A stretch of 64,000 nucleotides of DNA from Rhodanobacter thiooxydans (GCF_021545845.1 NZ_CP088923.1:3906001-3970000); one strand, 5' to 3'; positions 1 through 14,243 are shown, numbered from the stretch's first letter. The notes: generated by a model from the letters alone, not told the origin. Numbers and translations are program-made.

Positions 1-740
1 CGCAGGCGCCGGGCCAGCCTTTCGGCGTTGTCGGCGTCGGCAAACGCACCCACCTGCAGATAGATGTCCGGCTGTCCGGCTGGGACCGCAACCGGCGGCG
101 GCAGTTCCTGCGCCGGAGTAGACGGATCGATCCCGCGCACCTCGACCAGTCCGGTGCCCTTGGGCCAGATGCCGATCTTCACCGCGGCGGCGTAGGACAG
201 GTCGATCAGCCGGTTCTGATGGAACGGGCCGCGGTCGTTGACCCGCACGATCACGCTCTTGCCGTTCTCCAGGTTGGTGACCCGCGCGTAGCTGGGTAGC
301 GGCAGCGTGGTGCTGGCCGCGCTGAACGTGTACATGTCGTAGGTCTCCAGGCTGGAGGTCTTGTAGCCGTGGAACTTGTTGCCGTAGAACGAGGCGATGC
401 CGCGCTCGTCGTAGCCGCGCGCGCTGGGCAGCACGCGGTAGGTCTGCCCGAGCACGCTGTACGGCGACTTGTTGCCGTACAGCGAACGCGGCTCGACCTT
501 CGGCACCGGCTCAACCAGTTTGCTGACGTCCAATGGCGGCGGCACGCTGTCGGCACCGTCGCGATAGCGACTGCCCTGTGGCTTGCCGAGGTCGTCGTAA
601 AAACCGCCGCGGCTGTCTGCCGGCTGGCCCCAGGCGCGATCCTGCCGGCTGCCGCCATGCGAGGGCCTGGTCCGATGACCACCGCAGCCGGCCAGCAGCA
701 GGGCCGCCAGCAGCAGCACCGCAGCACCCGCCGCCCTCAT
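1..740 (-). CDS. rlpA: RlpA-family septal ring lytic transglycosylase (3' end cut by window edge)
   Basis: Outer-membrane lipoprotein that cleaves peptidoglycan, in some species preferring glycans stripped of stem peptides. The frame opens with a lipoprotein signal (Leu/Ala-rich core, lipobox LLAGC, Cys about residue 19). A double-psi beta-barrel domain follows, with typical stretches GIASFYGNKFHG and VRVNDRGPF. The last visible part (PDIYLQVGAFADADNAERL) is the start of a C-terminal SPOR domain, which binds denuded glycan at the septum; the rest lies beyond position 1. The ATG overlaps the mltB stop as ATGA, so the two lytic enzymes are translationally coupled at the end of the shape operon. 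Family assignment is firm; exact substrate preference is inferred. Confidence 0.92.
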   Translation of the reverse strand, partial: MRAAGAAVLLLAALLLAGCGGHRTRPSHGGSRQDRAWGQPADSRGGFYDDLGKPQGSRYRDGADSVPPPLDVSKLVEPVPKVEPRSLYGNKSPYSVLGQTYRVLPSARGYDERGIASFYGNKFHGYKTSSLETYDMYTFSAASTTLPLPSYARVTNLENGKSVIVRVNDRGPFHQNRLIDLSYAAAVKIGIWPKGTGLVEVRGIDPSTPAQELPPPVAVPAGQPDIYLQVGAFADADNAERLARRL

Positions 741-1747
741 CGCGTGACTTCCGCCGGGTCGGCGCCGGCGGCGATCGCCTGCGCCAGCTGGTCCACCGCC
801 AGCGCATACAGCGGGCTGCGGTTGTAGCGGGTGATCACGTAGAAATTCTGGAAGGTGAACCAGTATTCCGGTCCGTTCGGGCCGTCCAGCGTCTGCAGGC
901 TGGCCGGTTCGCCCGGCGGTAGGTGCTGCAGCGGCGCGTAGCCCCACGCCACCAGCTGTTCCAGCGGCCACTGCGGCGTGGCGTCCTTCACCGCGATCGG
1001 CTTCGCCGCGCCGTCCGGCTGCGCCTGCGCCGCCACCGGGCCGCCGGCGATCCAGCCGTGCCGCACGAAGTAGTTCGCCACGCTGGCGAAGATATCCGGC
1101 AGCGAATTCGACAGATCGATATGGCCATCGTGGTCGGCGTCCACCGCGAAGTCGCGGATGCTGGTGGGCATGAACTGGCCCCAGCCCTGCGCGCCGGCGT
1201 AGGAGCCGGTGAGCGTGTCGACCGGCCCGGCCAGGTGGTTGTCCGGCAGGCTCAGCAGTTCCTTCAGCTGCGCGCGGAAGAACGTGGCCCGCGGCGGGTA
1301 GTACAGCCCCAGCGTGACCAGCGCGTCGAGCACCTTGTACTTGCCGGTGTTGCGGCCGTAGCTGGTCTCCACGCCGACGATCGCCACGATGTACTCGGGC
1401 GCCACGCCGTACTGCTTGCCGACCTGCTCCAGCAGCGCGCGGTGCGCGCGGTAGAACGCGATGCCGTCATTGATGCGCTCGTCGGTGAGGAAGATCGGCC
1501 GGTAGTCCTTCCATGGCTTGGCCTCGGCCGGACGGCTGATCGCGTCGAGGATGGCCTGCTGCCTTTTCGCGCCGTCGAGCAACGCATTCAGCGCCTGCGG
1601 GCTCTTGCCGGTCTCGCGCGCCACCTCGCGCACCAGCTCGGCCTGGCCGGGGTGCGTCGTCGCCGTGGCGGGGGTCGAAGCGCCCATCCACAGCACGAGG
1701 AGGATGGCGAGGAAACGGGCCGCTGACGGCACGGGCGCAACTGTCAT
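737..1747 (-). CDS. mltB: Lytic murein transglycosylase B (MltB, family 3)
   Basis: 336 aa. Cleaves the MurNAc-GlcNAc bond of peptidoglycan to give 1,6-anhydro-MurNAc ends. The N-terminus has a hydrophobic signal segment (about residues 10-28) and then an SLT_2 family-3 fold. The motif GVETSYGRNTGKY carries the expected catalytic Glu at about residue 127, and QGWGQFMPTS with DADHDGHIDL follow as in the family. There is no clear lipobox, so it may be the soluble periplasmic form. It lies 83 bp after rodA and overlaps rlpA by ATGA, the common rodA-mltB-rlpA order. Its anhydro-muropeptide products are the substrates of AmpG and AnmK, both encoded in this window. Confidence 0.93.
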   Translation of the reverse strand: MTVAPVPSAARFLAILLVLWMGASTPATATTHPGQAELVREVARETGKSPQALNALLDGAKRQQAILDAISRPAEAKPWKDYRPIFLTDERINDGIAFYRAHRALLEQVGKQYGVAPEYIVAIVGVETSYGRNTGKYKVLDALVTLGLYYPPRATFFRAQLKELLSLPDNHLAGPVDTLTGSYAGAQGWGQFMPTSIRDFAVDADHDGHIDLSNSLPDIFASVANYFVRHGWIAGGPVAAQAQPDGAAKPIAVKDATPQWPLEQLVAWGYAPLQHLPPGEPASLQTLDGPNGPEYWFTFQNFYVITRYNRSPLYALAVDQLAQAIAAGADPAEVTR

Positions 1748-1830
1748 GTCGTGGCTTGCCTCACAGAATGTCGACGTCGCCGGAAGCCTAGCACGCACGC
1801 AGACGCGAGCCGGGCGGAAAGTCGGCGTTT

Positions 1831-2946
1831 CTAAAGGTGCATCTTGCGGTTGGCGTGGATCGACATCAGCACGCCGAAGCCGGTCAGCAGCGACACCGCC
1901 GAGGTGCCGCCGTAGCTGATCAGCGGCAGCGGCACGCCGACCACCGGCAGCATGCCGGCGACCATGCCGCCGTTGACGAACACGTAAACGAAGAAGCTCA
2001 TGCCGATCGCGCCGGCGAGCAAGCGCGAATAGGTGTCGCGCGCCTCCATCGCGATCCACAGGCAGCGGCCGATGATGAACGCGTACAGCGCGACCAGCGC
2101 GATCACCCCGACCAGGCCGAACTCCTCGGAGAACACCGCGAAGATGAAGTCGGTGGTGTGCTCGGGCAGGAAATCCAGCCGCGACTGCGTACTGTGCAGC
2201 CAGCCCTTGCCGAAGACGCCGCCGGAGCCTACCGCGATCTGCGACTGGATGATGTGCCAGCCGTTGCCGAGCGGATCGGATTCCGGATTGAGCAGGGTCA
2301 GCACGCGGTCGCGCTGATATTGGTGCAGGAAGTGCCAGCCGACCGGAATCATCCCGGCCACTGCGCCGAGCAGCAGGCCGATGCGCCACCACGCCATGCC
2401 GGACAGGAACAGCGCGAACGCGCCGGCCGCGGCTACCAGCACGGCGGTGCCCAGGTCGGGCTGCTCGACGATCAGCCCGGCCGGGATCGCGATCAGCAAG
2501 CCGACCACCGCGATGTCCTTCCAGCCCGGCGGCAGCTGGCGCGGGTGCAGGTACCAGGCCACCATCATCGGCATGGTCAGCTTGAGCAGTTCGGACGGCT
2601 GAAAGCGCATGAAGCCCAGGTCCAGCCAGCGGGTCGAGCCGCGACCTTCGCCCAGGATCGCCACCACCACCAGCAGCGCGGTGCTGCCGGCATACAGCCA
2701 GGGCGTCCAGCCGCGCAGCACCGGCGGCGGAATGCGCGACACCAGCAGCAGCAGTACGCCGCCCAGCACGAAGCGGCCGGCCTGGCCGCCGACCAGCGCC
2801 AGGTTGCCGTCGCCCGCGCTGTACAGCGTGACCAGGCCGGTCAGCCCCAGCACCAACAGGCCGAGCGCGAGCGGCAGGTCGATCCGCGGCCGGGTCAGAC
2901 TGCGGCGCAGGAAGCGGCGCGTGCGCGCGTACAGCGCCTCGATCAT
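1831..2946 (-). CDS. rodA: Rod shape-determining protein RodA (SEDS peptidoglycan polymerase)
   Basis: 371 aa, polytopic inner-membrane SEDS glycosyltransferase that polymerises lipid II during elongation together with PBP2. The sequence is a run of about ten hydrophobic segments. Conserved SEDS stretches include RFQPSELLKL, VEQPDLGTA and the C-terminal PLISYGGTSAVSLLTGFG. The start ATG overlaps the mrdA stop (ATGA), which keeps the polymerase and its cognate transpeptidase in strict co-translation. Length and motifs match the family closely, and nothing is missing. Confidence 0.96.
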   Translation of the reverse strand: MIEALYARTRRFLRRSLTRPRIDLPLALGLLVLGLTGLVTLYSAGDGNLALVGGQAGRFVLGGVLLLLVSRIPPPVLRGWTPWLYAGSTALLVVVAILGEGRGSTRWLDLGFMRFQPSELLKLTMPMMVAWYLHPRQLPPGWKDIAVVGLLIAIPAGLIVEQPDLGTAVLVAAAGAFALFLSGMAWWRIGLLLGAVAGMIPVGWHFLHQYQRDRVLTLLNPESDPLGNGWHIIQSQIAVGSGGVFGKGWLHSTQSRLDFLPEHTTDFIFAVFSEEFGLVGVIALVALYAFIIGRCLWIAMEARDTYSRLLAGAIGMSFFVYVFVNGGMVAGMLPVVGVPLPLISYGGTSAVSLLTGFGVLMSIHANRKMHL

Positions 2947-4940
2947 GGCGTGCCTCCGCTGCTCGTGGCCGGCGTCGGCAGATCCTCCACCGGCTCGCTG
3001 TCTTCCACGCCGGCGTCGGGCGGAGCGTTCCGGGCTATCGGCGGCAACGGCGCGGCCGATACCGACAGGCGTTTCGCGTCCGCGATCTCGCCACCGTGCG
3101 ACGCCAGCCAGGTATCGAGGATGGTACGCACGATCGGTCCAGCCGCCGAGGCGCCCCAGGCGCCGGATTCCAGGATCGCCGCCACCGCGATCTGCGGGTT
3201 GTCGGCCGGCGCGTAGGCAACGAACCAGGCGCGATGGCGGGTCGCCAGGTACTCCGTGCTGCGGTTCGTATCGTAGGCCTCGGACCGGCGCGAGAAGCGC
3301 TCGGCGGTGCCGCTCTTGCCGGCCATCAGGTAGGGAAAGCCGACGCCAAGCTGGCGACCGGTGCCCCGCGCGCCGTAGATCACCTGCTGCATGCCCTGGT
3401 TCACCACGTCCCAGTCGGCCGGCTTGCGGATCACCGACGGCCCACTCGGCGGATTGGCCAGCGGCTGCGGCGCTGCGTTGACGCCGCCCTGGGTCGCCAT
3501 CGCCAGACGCGGCGCGTACGGCACGCCATGGCCGGCGAAGGTGGCGATCGCGTGGCCCAGCTGCAGCGGCGTCACCGCCCAGTAGCCCTGGCCGATGCCG
3601 GCGATCACCGTCTCGCCCGGGTACCACGGCTGGCGGAAGTTGGCCGCCTTCCATTCGCGCGAGGGCAGCACGCCGGAGGATTCGCCGACCAGATCGATGC
3701 CGGTCGGGCGGCCGAAGCCGAACTTGCCCATGTACCCGCTGAACCGGTCGATACCCATGTCCAGCGCGAGCTTGTAGAAGTAGGTGTTCACCGACTGCTC
3801 GATCGCCCCCACCAGGTCGACCCGCCCCACGCCGCCACGCTGGTCGTCGCGATAGCCGCGCTGCTGGCCGGGAATGTAGAACACGCCGGTGGAGACCACG
3901 GTGTCCTGCGGCGTGCGCATGCCGGTTTCCAGCCCGGCCAGGCCGATCAGCGGCTTCACCGTGGAGCCGGGCGGATACACCCCGCGCAGCGCGCGGTTGT
4001 ACAGCGGCTTCTCGGGGTCGTTGGTCAGCGCGGCGTAGTCGGCCTGTCCGATACCGTTGACGAACAGGTTGGGGTCGAAGCTGGGCACGCTGACCATCGC
4101 CAGCACCTGGCCATTGCGCGGATCGATCGCCACCGCCGCGCCGGGACGGCCCTCGAACGCCGCTTCGGCAGCTTTCTGCAGGCGCACGTCGAGGCTCAGG
4201 TAGAGATTCCTGCCCGGCGTGGGCGCATGCGTCTCCAGCACGCGCTGCGTGCGCCCGTCGGCATTCACCTCGAGCAGCTCGTAGCCCGGCGTGCCGTGCA
4301 GGATGTTTTCGTAGGAACGCTCGATGCCGCTGCGGCCGACGTGGCTGGTGCCTTGGTAGCGCTTGGGGTCGAGCCGTTCCAGATCGTCCGCGTCGATGCG
4401 CCCGACATAGCCCACCACGTGCGCGAACAACCCGCGCAGCGGATAGCGCCGGGTCAGGTAAGGCACCACGTCGACACCGGGAAAGCGCCAGCGGTTCACC
4501 GCGAAGCGGGCGATCTCGTCCTCCGTCAGGTGCAGCTTCAGCGGCACGCTCTCGAAGCGCCGGCTCTGCTTCAGCTGCTTGCGGAACGCGTCCAGGTCGC
4601 CCGGGTCCAGCGGCACCACCTCGCCCAGCCGGGCCAGCAGCGCCGGCATGTCCTTGACCTGCTCGGGCACCACTTCGAGGCGGAACGCGGGCACGTTGTC
4701 GGCCAGCAGCACGCCGTTGCGGTCGTAGATCAGCCCGCGCGCCGGCGGGATCGCGCGCGGCTTGACCCGGTTGGCCTGCGAACGGGTGACGAACTCGTCG
4801 TGGCGCATCACCTGCAGGAACACGAAGCGGCCGACGAGCAGGCACAGGCACAACACGATCAGCACGAAACCGGCCAGCGCGCGACGCCGGAACAGCAGGC
4901 TCTCGCCGCGGGGATCCTTGATCGATCGCCGGGGTTTCAT
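2943..4940 (-). CDS. mrdA: Penicillin-binding protein 2 (elongation transpeptidase)
   Basis: 665 aa class B PBP, the cross-linking enzyme of the elongasome. One N-terminal membrane anchor (about residues 22-45, LAGFVLIVLCLCLLVGRFVF) is followed by the dimerisation/pedestal domain and a transpeptidase domain. The active-site SxxK is in PPGSTVKP (Ser about 326) and the KSGTAE box is at about residue 542. The tail after about residue 620 is a Pro/Ala-rich cytologically unassigned extension. It is 16 bp downstream of mreD and overlaps rodA by ATGA. Likely the target of mecillinam-type beta-lactams (family knowledge). Confidence 0.96.
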   Translation of the reverse strand: MKPRRSIKDPRGESLLFRRRALAGFVLIVLCLCLLVGRFVFLQVMRHDEFVTRSQANRVKPRAIPPARGLIYDRNGVLLADNVPAFRLEVVPEQVKDMPALLARLGEVVPLDPGDLDAFRKQLKQSRRFESVPLKLHLTEDEIARFAVNRWRFPGVDVVPYLTRRYPLRGLFAHVVGYVGRIDADDLERLDPKRYQGTSHVGRSGIERSYENILHGTPGYELLEVNADGRTQRVLETHAPTPGRNLYLSLDVRLQKAAEAAFEGRPGAAVAIDPRNGQVLAMVSVPSFDPNLFVNGIGQADYAALTNDPEKPLYNRALRGVYPPGSTVKPLIGLAGLETGMRTPQDTVVSTGVFYIPGQQRGYRDDQRGGVGRVDLVGAIEQSVNTYFYKLALDMGIDRFSGYMGKFGFGRPTGIDLVGESSGVLPSREWKAANFRQPWYPGETVIAGIGQGYWAVTPLQLGHAIATFAGHGVPYAPRLAMATQGGVNAAPQPLANPPSGPSVIRKPADWDVVNQGMQQVIYGARGTGRQLGVGFPYLMAGKSGTAERFSRRSEAYDTNRSTEYLATRHRAWFVAYAPADNPQIAVAAILESGAWGASAAGPIVRTILDTWLASHGGEIADAKRLSVSAAPLPPIARNAPPDAGVEDSEPVEDLPTPATSSGGTP

Positions 4941-4956
4941 GTCACGGGTTCATGGC

Positions 4957-5442
4957 TCATTGGATCCGTAGCCGCGCGCGCAGGTCGTCGAGCAGCAGGA
5001 ACAGGAACGGCCACAGCGCGGCGCCCACGAACGGCGAGATCCACCAGCTCGCCGGCGGCAGCGACGCGCCGGCCAGCACGCGCACGATCAGCAGCAGGAT
5101 GCGGTCGTTCAGCAGCAGCGCCAGCACCGCCAGCGCCTGCTGCCACATCGGGAAGAAGCGTAGCCGCGAGCGGAAGCGCAGCGCGATGAATGCCAGCGCG
5201 CACAGGCGCAGCGCCTGCTCGCCCAGCACCACGCCGTTGAGCAGGTCCGCCGCCAGGCCCACCGTGAACGCCAGTCCGAGGGTAACCCGGTCTTCCGATT
5301 CCAGCGACCAGTACAGCAGGATCAGCGCTGGCCAGTACGGCTTGAACGGCTCCAGCACGCCGGGCAGCGGCACCAGCATAGACGCCAGCGCGAACACCAG
5401 CGTGCCGACGAACCACCACAGGCTCAGGCGCTGTCGGTTCAT
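4957..5442 (-). CDS. mreD: Rod shape-determining protein MreD
   Basis: 161 aa, all-helical inner-membrane protein with five or six hydrophobic segments, the usual MreD size and profile. It is part of the MreBCD scaffold that couples cytoplasmic MreB filaments to the periplasmic synthases. The start overlaps the mreC stop (ATGA). MreD is poorly conserved at sequence level, so the call rests on size, topology and operon position between mreC and mrdA. Confidence 0.93.
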   Translation of the reverse strand: MNRQRLSLWWFVGTLVFALASMLVPLPGVLEPFKPYWPALILLYWSLESEDRVTLGLAFTVGLAADLLNGVVLGEQALRLCALAFIALRFRSRLRFFPMWQQALAVLALLLNDRILLLIVRVLAGASLPPASWWISPFVGAALWPFLFLLLDDLRARLRIQ

Positions 5443-6392
5443 CGCGGCGCTCCGCTGGTGCTCGCCGGCGCGGGGGTCGAGCCGGCAACGGCCGGCGCCA
5501 GCCCGGCCGGCGGCCCCATCGGGGTCACCGGCGCCGGCGGGCCGTCCGGCTCGGCCTGATCATGCAGCAGCAGCACGTCCTCGCTGCGGTCGAGATCCGC
5601 CGACGGCTTCGCCATCGCCACCAGGAACATGCCGGTCGCCGATGGCGCCACCGAGCGCACCTCGCCAACCGGAAAACCCGGCGGAAAGCGCCCGCCGAGA
5701 CCCGAGGTGAGCAACTTGTCGCCCACGCGCACGTCGGCAGCCTGTGGAATGGTCGGCAGGCTGAGCTGGTCACCGTCGCGCGAGCCGTAGGCCACCGTGC
5801 GCAGGCCGGTGCGCTCGACCACCACCGGGATCGCATGGGCCGGGTCGGTGATCAGCATCACCACCGAGGTGGTCGGCAGCACTTCCTTCACCTGGCCCAT
5901 CACCCCGTGCGCGTCGATCACCGGCTGGCCTGGCCTGACTCCGTCGCGGGCGCCCATGTTCAGGGTGAGCTGGTAGCGATAGGCGCCGAGATCCACGCCG
6001 ATCACCCGCGCCAGCTGCACGTTCAGTTCCAGGCTGTGCTGGGTGTCGAGCAGTTCCTTCAGGCGCTGGTTCTGTTCGGCGACGGCGGCCATCCGGTTCA
6101 ACTTGGCGTTGGCCAGCAGCAGGTCCTCGCGCAGGCGCTGGTTCTGCTCGGTCAGCCGCTGGCGATCGGCGAACGCCACGCTCATGGTACGAATCCCGAC
6201 CGCCGGCAACCCCGCCAGCCGGTACACCGGCTCGACCACCGCCGATGCCGCGTAGCGCAGGCGCCACAGCCAGCCGTTGCGGTGGTCGAGCACCATCAGC
6301 ACCACGGCCAGCGCGAGGTAGACGATCAGCCGCAGCGTGCCCGCGGCGTTGCCGGCGAACAGCGGCGAGGACTCGTCACGTGCACGCGCCAT
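5439..6392 (-). CDS. mreC: Rod shape-determining protein MreC
   Basis: 317 aa. One membrane span near residues 20-38 (LRLIVYLALAVVLMVLDHRN) is followed by a coiled coil at about 70-110 (repeated EQNQRLKE-type heptads) and a periplasmic beta domain that self-associates and stimulates PBP2. The C-terminal 40 residues are Pro/Ala-rich low complexity, a common variable tail. The start is the ATG right after the inverted-repeat element at 6397-6663. The only Shine-Dalgarno candidate, AGCAGG, lies inside that element's terminal arm, so translation initiation of mreC may depend on it. Confidence 0.94.
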   Translation of the reverse strand: MARARDESSPLFAGNAAGTLRLIVYLALAVVLMVLDHRNGWLWRLRYAASAVVEPVYRLAGLPAVGIRTMSVAFADRQRLTEQNQRLREDLLLANAKLNRMAAVAEQNQRLKELLDTQHSLELNVQLARVIGVDLGAYRYQLTLNMGARDGVRPGQPVIDAHGVMGQVKEVLPTTSVVMLITDPAHAIPVVVERTGLRTVAYGSRDGDQLSLPTIPQAADVRVGDKLLTSGLGGRFPPGFPVGEVRSVAPSATGMFLVAMAKPSADLDRSEDVLLLHDQAEPDGPPAPVTPMGPPAGLAPAVAGSTPAPASTSGAPR

Positions 6393-6396
6393 CGCT

Positions 6397-6663
6397 AGAG
6401 CCTGCTCATGGTCTTCGAGTACCCCGCGCCGGGAGCTGTTTGCGCGCAGGCCAAGGAAGAACGAAGGAGTGGACGTCCGTCCACGACCGAGTGATGACGC
6501 CGGCATGCGGGCAAACAGACCCGGCCCTTCGGGTTGCCATTGAGTGGCCGCCATGCGGCAGCGCGCGGCTTGGCCTGCCAGCCAGGCAGGCCCGCGCCAC
6601 GCCCTGCCACCTGACAGCCACTCAATGGCAACGCGGGGCACTCGAAGGCCACGAGCAGGCTCT
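6397..6663. repeat. 267-bp nested inverted-repeat element between mreB and mreC
   Basis: The outer arms are 6397-6428 and 6632-6663 (32 nt each, 29 matching). Inside are two further stems. One pairs 6436-6452 with 6502-6518 (two mismatches) and encloses a small GTGGAC/GTCCAC palindrome at 6469-6484. The other pairs 6533-6548 with 6617-6632 perfectly (GTTGCCATTGAGTGGC). The element sits 4 bp after the mreB stop and 4 bp before the mreC start, with no credible coding frame. It could be a MITE-like non-autonomous insertion or a structured intercistronic RNA. No clear target-site duplication was seen. Confidence 0.85.
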
Positions 6664-6667
6664 CGGC

Positions 6668-7807
<1,140 letters not shown>

Positions 7808-7987
7808 CTACAACACGATCATAAGCACACTTTCTGCGCCGCGAAGTGAGCTGGTCACCGGCGCACGAAGTCGCCAAGTCGAGCAGATGGCGCTACCATT
7901 CAACCCTTTGACCGAAGCCACCCGGTCCGGCTCCAGGCTGGGCGCGCGTGCTCTTTTCCACATCGCTGCCGGGGGTTCCCGCACGTC

Positions 7988-8923
7988 ATGCCTGCCGTCA
8001 TCTGCGGATCGCTGGCCTACGACACCATCATGGTGTTCCAGGACCAGTTCAAGAACCACATCCTGCCCGATCAGATGCACATCCTGAATGTGTCGTTCCT
8101 GGTGCCGCGCATGCGCCGTGAGTTCGGCGGCTGTGCCGGCAATATCGCCTACAACCTCAAGCTGCTCGGTGGCGACCCGCTGCCGGTGGCGGCCGTGGGC
8201 CAGGACTTCGGGCCGTACCGCAAGCACATGGAGCAATGCGGCATCCGGCTCGACGGCGTGCGTGAGTTTGACGACCAGTTCACCCCGCAGTGCTTCATCA
8301 CCACCGATCTGGACAACAACCAGATCACCGCCTTCCACCCCGGTGCGATGTCCAGCGCGCAGGAAAACCACGTGCGCGACATCCCGCAGATCGACTTCGC
8401 GATCGTCGCCCCCGACGGCCGCGAGGCGATGCTGCAACACGTGAACGAGTTCGCCGCACGCGGCGTGCCGTTCATCTTCGATCCGGGCCAGGCGATGCCG
8501 CTGTTCAGCGGCGACGAGTTCCGCTCGATGATCGGCAAGTCGACCTACGTGATCGTCAACGACTACGAGTCGCAGCTGCTGCAGGCGCGCACCGGCTGGA
8601 GCACCTCCGAAATCGCCGAGCGGGTGACGGCGTATATCGTGACGCAGGGCCCGCGCGGCTCGGTCATCCACGCCGGCAGCGATACCCATCACATCCCGCC
8701 GGCGCGCGAACGCCAGATCGTGGACCCCACCGGTTGCGGCGACGCGTATCGCGCCGGCCTGATCTTCGGCATCATGCACGGCAAGGACTGGCCGACCGCC
8801 GGCCGCATGGCCTCGCTGATGGGCGCGCTGAAGGTGGAACATCCCGGTACGCAGAACCAGCGCTTCGACTATGTCGAGTTCGCCGCCGAGTTCCTTGACC
8901 AGTTCGGCTACGCGCTGGATTGA
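7988..8923 (+). CDS. PfkB-family carbohydrate/nucleoside kinase (adenosine kinase-like)
   Basis: 311 aa ribokinase-like kinase that phosphorylates a sugar or nucleoside with ATP. The N-terminal GG-containing substrate lid is seen in RREFGGCAGNIAYNL, and the C-terminal signature DPTGCGDAYRAG contains the catalytic Asp and anion hole. The overall pattern (QDFGPYRKHMEQCGI, VNDYESQLL) resembles the bacterial group annotated as adenosine kinase or sugar kinase in Xanthomonadales. The substrate cannot be fixed from sequence. It is transcribed away from mreB and ends in a hairpin shared with the convergent glpK. Confidence 0.85.
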   Translation: MPAVICGSLAYDTIMVFQDQFKNHILPDQMHILNVSFLVPRMRREFGGCAGNIAYNLKLLGGDPLPVAAVGQDFGPYRKHMEQCGIRLDGVREFDDQFTPQCFITTDLDNNQITAFHPGAMSSAQENHVRDIPQIDFAIVAPDGREAMLQHVNEFAARGVPFIFDPGQAMPLFSGDEFRSMIGKSTYVIVNDYESQLLQARTGWSTSEIAERVTAYIVTQGPRGSVIHAGSDTHHIPPARERQIVDPTGCGDAYRAGLIFGIMHGKDWPTAGRMASLMGALKVEHPGTQNQRFDYVEFAAEFLDQFGYALD

Positions 8924-8949
8924 GCCAGGTCGCCACCGGTCACAATGAA

Positions 8950-8982
8950 ACGAGGCTCCCGCGCCATGCCGGGAGCCTCGTT
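8950..8982. terminator. Bidirectional terminator between kinase and glpK
   Basis: A perfect stem CGAGGCTCCCG / CGGGAGCCTCG with an 8-nt loop is followed by TTCGTTT on the plus strand. The reverse strand has a TTTCATTG tract. It lies between two convergent genes 63 bp apart. Confidence 0.85.
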
Positions 8983-8986
8983 CGTT

Positions 8987-10546
<1,560 letters not shown>

Positions 10547-10727
10547 TCATGGTCCTGGACAGGAGTGGCACTGGGGTATCACCGCCGGCGCATCTCCCGC
10601 TGCCGGGACCGAACTGGGGCTCGGCGTCGGCTGCCAGCCTGATGGACGCGGCTGGCCCCGTACCCGAAAACTGGAATCGAGAGGCCTTCCAGGTCTCGCC
10701 GCAGCGGACGACGCCCGCCCCAAAAAG

Positions 10728-10766
10728 CGAAGGCCACCCCGGAGGGGGAGGCCTTCCAGGAAAAAG
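10728..10766 (-). terminator. Second rrn terminator hairpin
   Basis: On the minus strand GAAGGCCTCCCCC and a GGGGTGGCCTTC arm form a strong stem followed by GCTTTTT. It backs up the first terminator after 5S. The rest of 10511-10727, between this hairpin and glpK, shows no gene; the block GAGGCCTTCCAGG recurs at about 10680 and 10749. Confidence 0.75.
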
Positions 10767-10818
10767 CCCCAGGCAGCGAGCTGTTGCAGGTGGCGAGCGG
10801 CGGTGTCACTGCACCAAA

Positions 10819-10850
10819 GAAAAACCCCCACCGTTGCCGGTGAGGGTGTT
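10819..10850 (-). terminator. rrn operon terminator
   Basis: On the minus strand, just after 5S, ACCCTCACCGGCAACGGTGG forms a GC-rich stem that runs into GGGTTTTTCTTT. This is a standard intrinsic terminator for the rRNA operon. Confidence 0.88.
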
Positions 10851-10861
10851 TCAGGATAAAG

Positions 10862-10977
10862 CCCCTGGCGGTGACCTACTCTTGCATGGCCAAGCCACAC
10901 TACCATCGGCGCATGCGCGTTTCACTTCTGAGTTCGGGATGGGATCAGGTGGGACCACGCCGCTATGGCCGCCAGGG
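10862..10977 (-). rRNA. rrf: 5S ribosomal RNA
   Basis: About 116 nt with complementary ends CCCTGGCGG / CCGCCAGGGG and the conserved internal stretches CCCGAACTCAGAAGTGAAAC and GATGGTAGTGTGG on the minus strand. It is the last gene of the operon, followed by two terminators. Ends are judged by alignment from memory to the E. coli gene and may be off by one or two bases. Confidence 0.95.
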
Positions 10978-11018
10978 AAGGGGTGGGAGCAGCGCTGACG
11001 CGCCGGCTCCGCATTCTT

Positions 11019-11055
11019 GAAGAGTCCGCCATGGATGGCGGGGTGTTGACTCTTC
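11019..11055 (-). repeat. Spacer hairpin module, 23S-5S copy
   Basis: GAAGAGTCCGCCATGGATGG ... GACTCTTC folds as a nested hairpin. Closely similar modules occur in the tRNA-Ala/tRNA-Ile spacer (14322-14375) and the tRNA-Ile/16S spacer (14525-14567), so a related structure separates most mature RNAs of this operon. Confidence 0.7.
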
Positions 11056-11088
11056 TTTCGTGAGAGGGATCTCACGTGAGATAAATCG

Positions 11089-11161
11089 TAAACGAGTGAC
11101 AAGCGTCGAGGTGAATGCGAATCAGGCTTTGCCAAGACCCACGAAGCTACTTGGGGTTATA

Positions 11162-11170
<9 letters not shown>
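11089..11170 (-). other. 3' half of the 23S precursor processing stem
   Basis: 11149-11170 is perfectly complementary (22 nt) to 14033-14054, and 11089-11107 is perfectly complementary (19 nt) to 14141-14159. These long-range stems bring the ends of pre-23S together, the usual substrate for RNase III. Confidence 0.85.
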
Positions 11171-14032
<2,862 letters not shown>

Positions 14033-14040
<8 letters not shown>

Positions 14041-14159
14041 ATATAACCCCAAGTCGCCTCGGGGCATGCACCCTCCTCAGGTGCAGCCAAGTTACTTCGT
14101 TTTCGTGCCTTAACACTTGCCTCGGTTCGGTTCGAACCAAGACGCTTGTCACTCGTTTA
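14033..14159 (-). other. 5' half of the 23S precursor processing stem
   Basis: Contains the partners (14033-14054 and 14141-14159) of the two complementary blocks downstream of 23S. The interval between them forms further local structure in the tRNA-Ala/23S spacer. Confidence 0.85.
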
Positions 14160-14162
14160 CTT

Positions 14163-14176
14163 GTTTTCAAAGAACA
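14163..14176 (-). promoter_or_regulatory. boxA-like antitermination site before 23S
   Basis: The minus strand reads GTTCTTTGAAAACA, close to the rRNA boxA consensus bound by NusB/S10, and sits in the spacer just upstream of the 23S precursor stem where boxA is normally found. Confidence 0.6.
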
Positions 14177-14243
14177 TCACGCCGGCCTCGATGCCGGATG
14201 ATTTCAAAATCTTTGGTGTGCTGATACTTCACGCAGCGCTTGA

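Noticed and set aside
1831..4851. Continuous 1006-codon minus-strand frame that looks like a fusion upstream of RodA
   Set aside because: Only the last 371 codons are RodA; the upstream part is an out-of-frame reading of mrdA, and RodA has its own ATG overlapping the mrdA stop.
6397..6663. Insertion sequence remnant with a broken transposase
   Set aside because: The element is too short and too structured, and no transposase-like peptide is readable in any frame.
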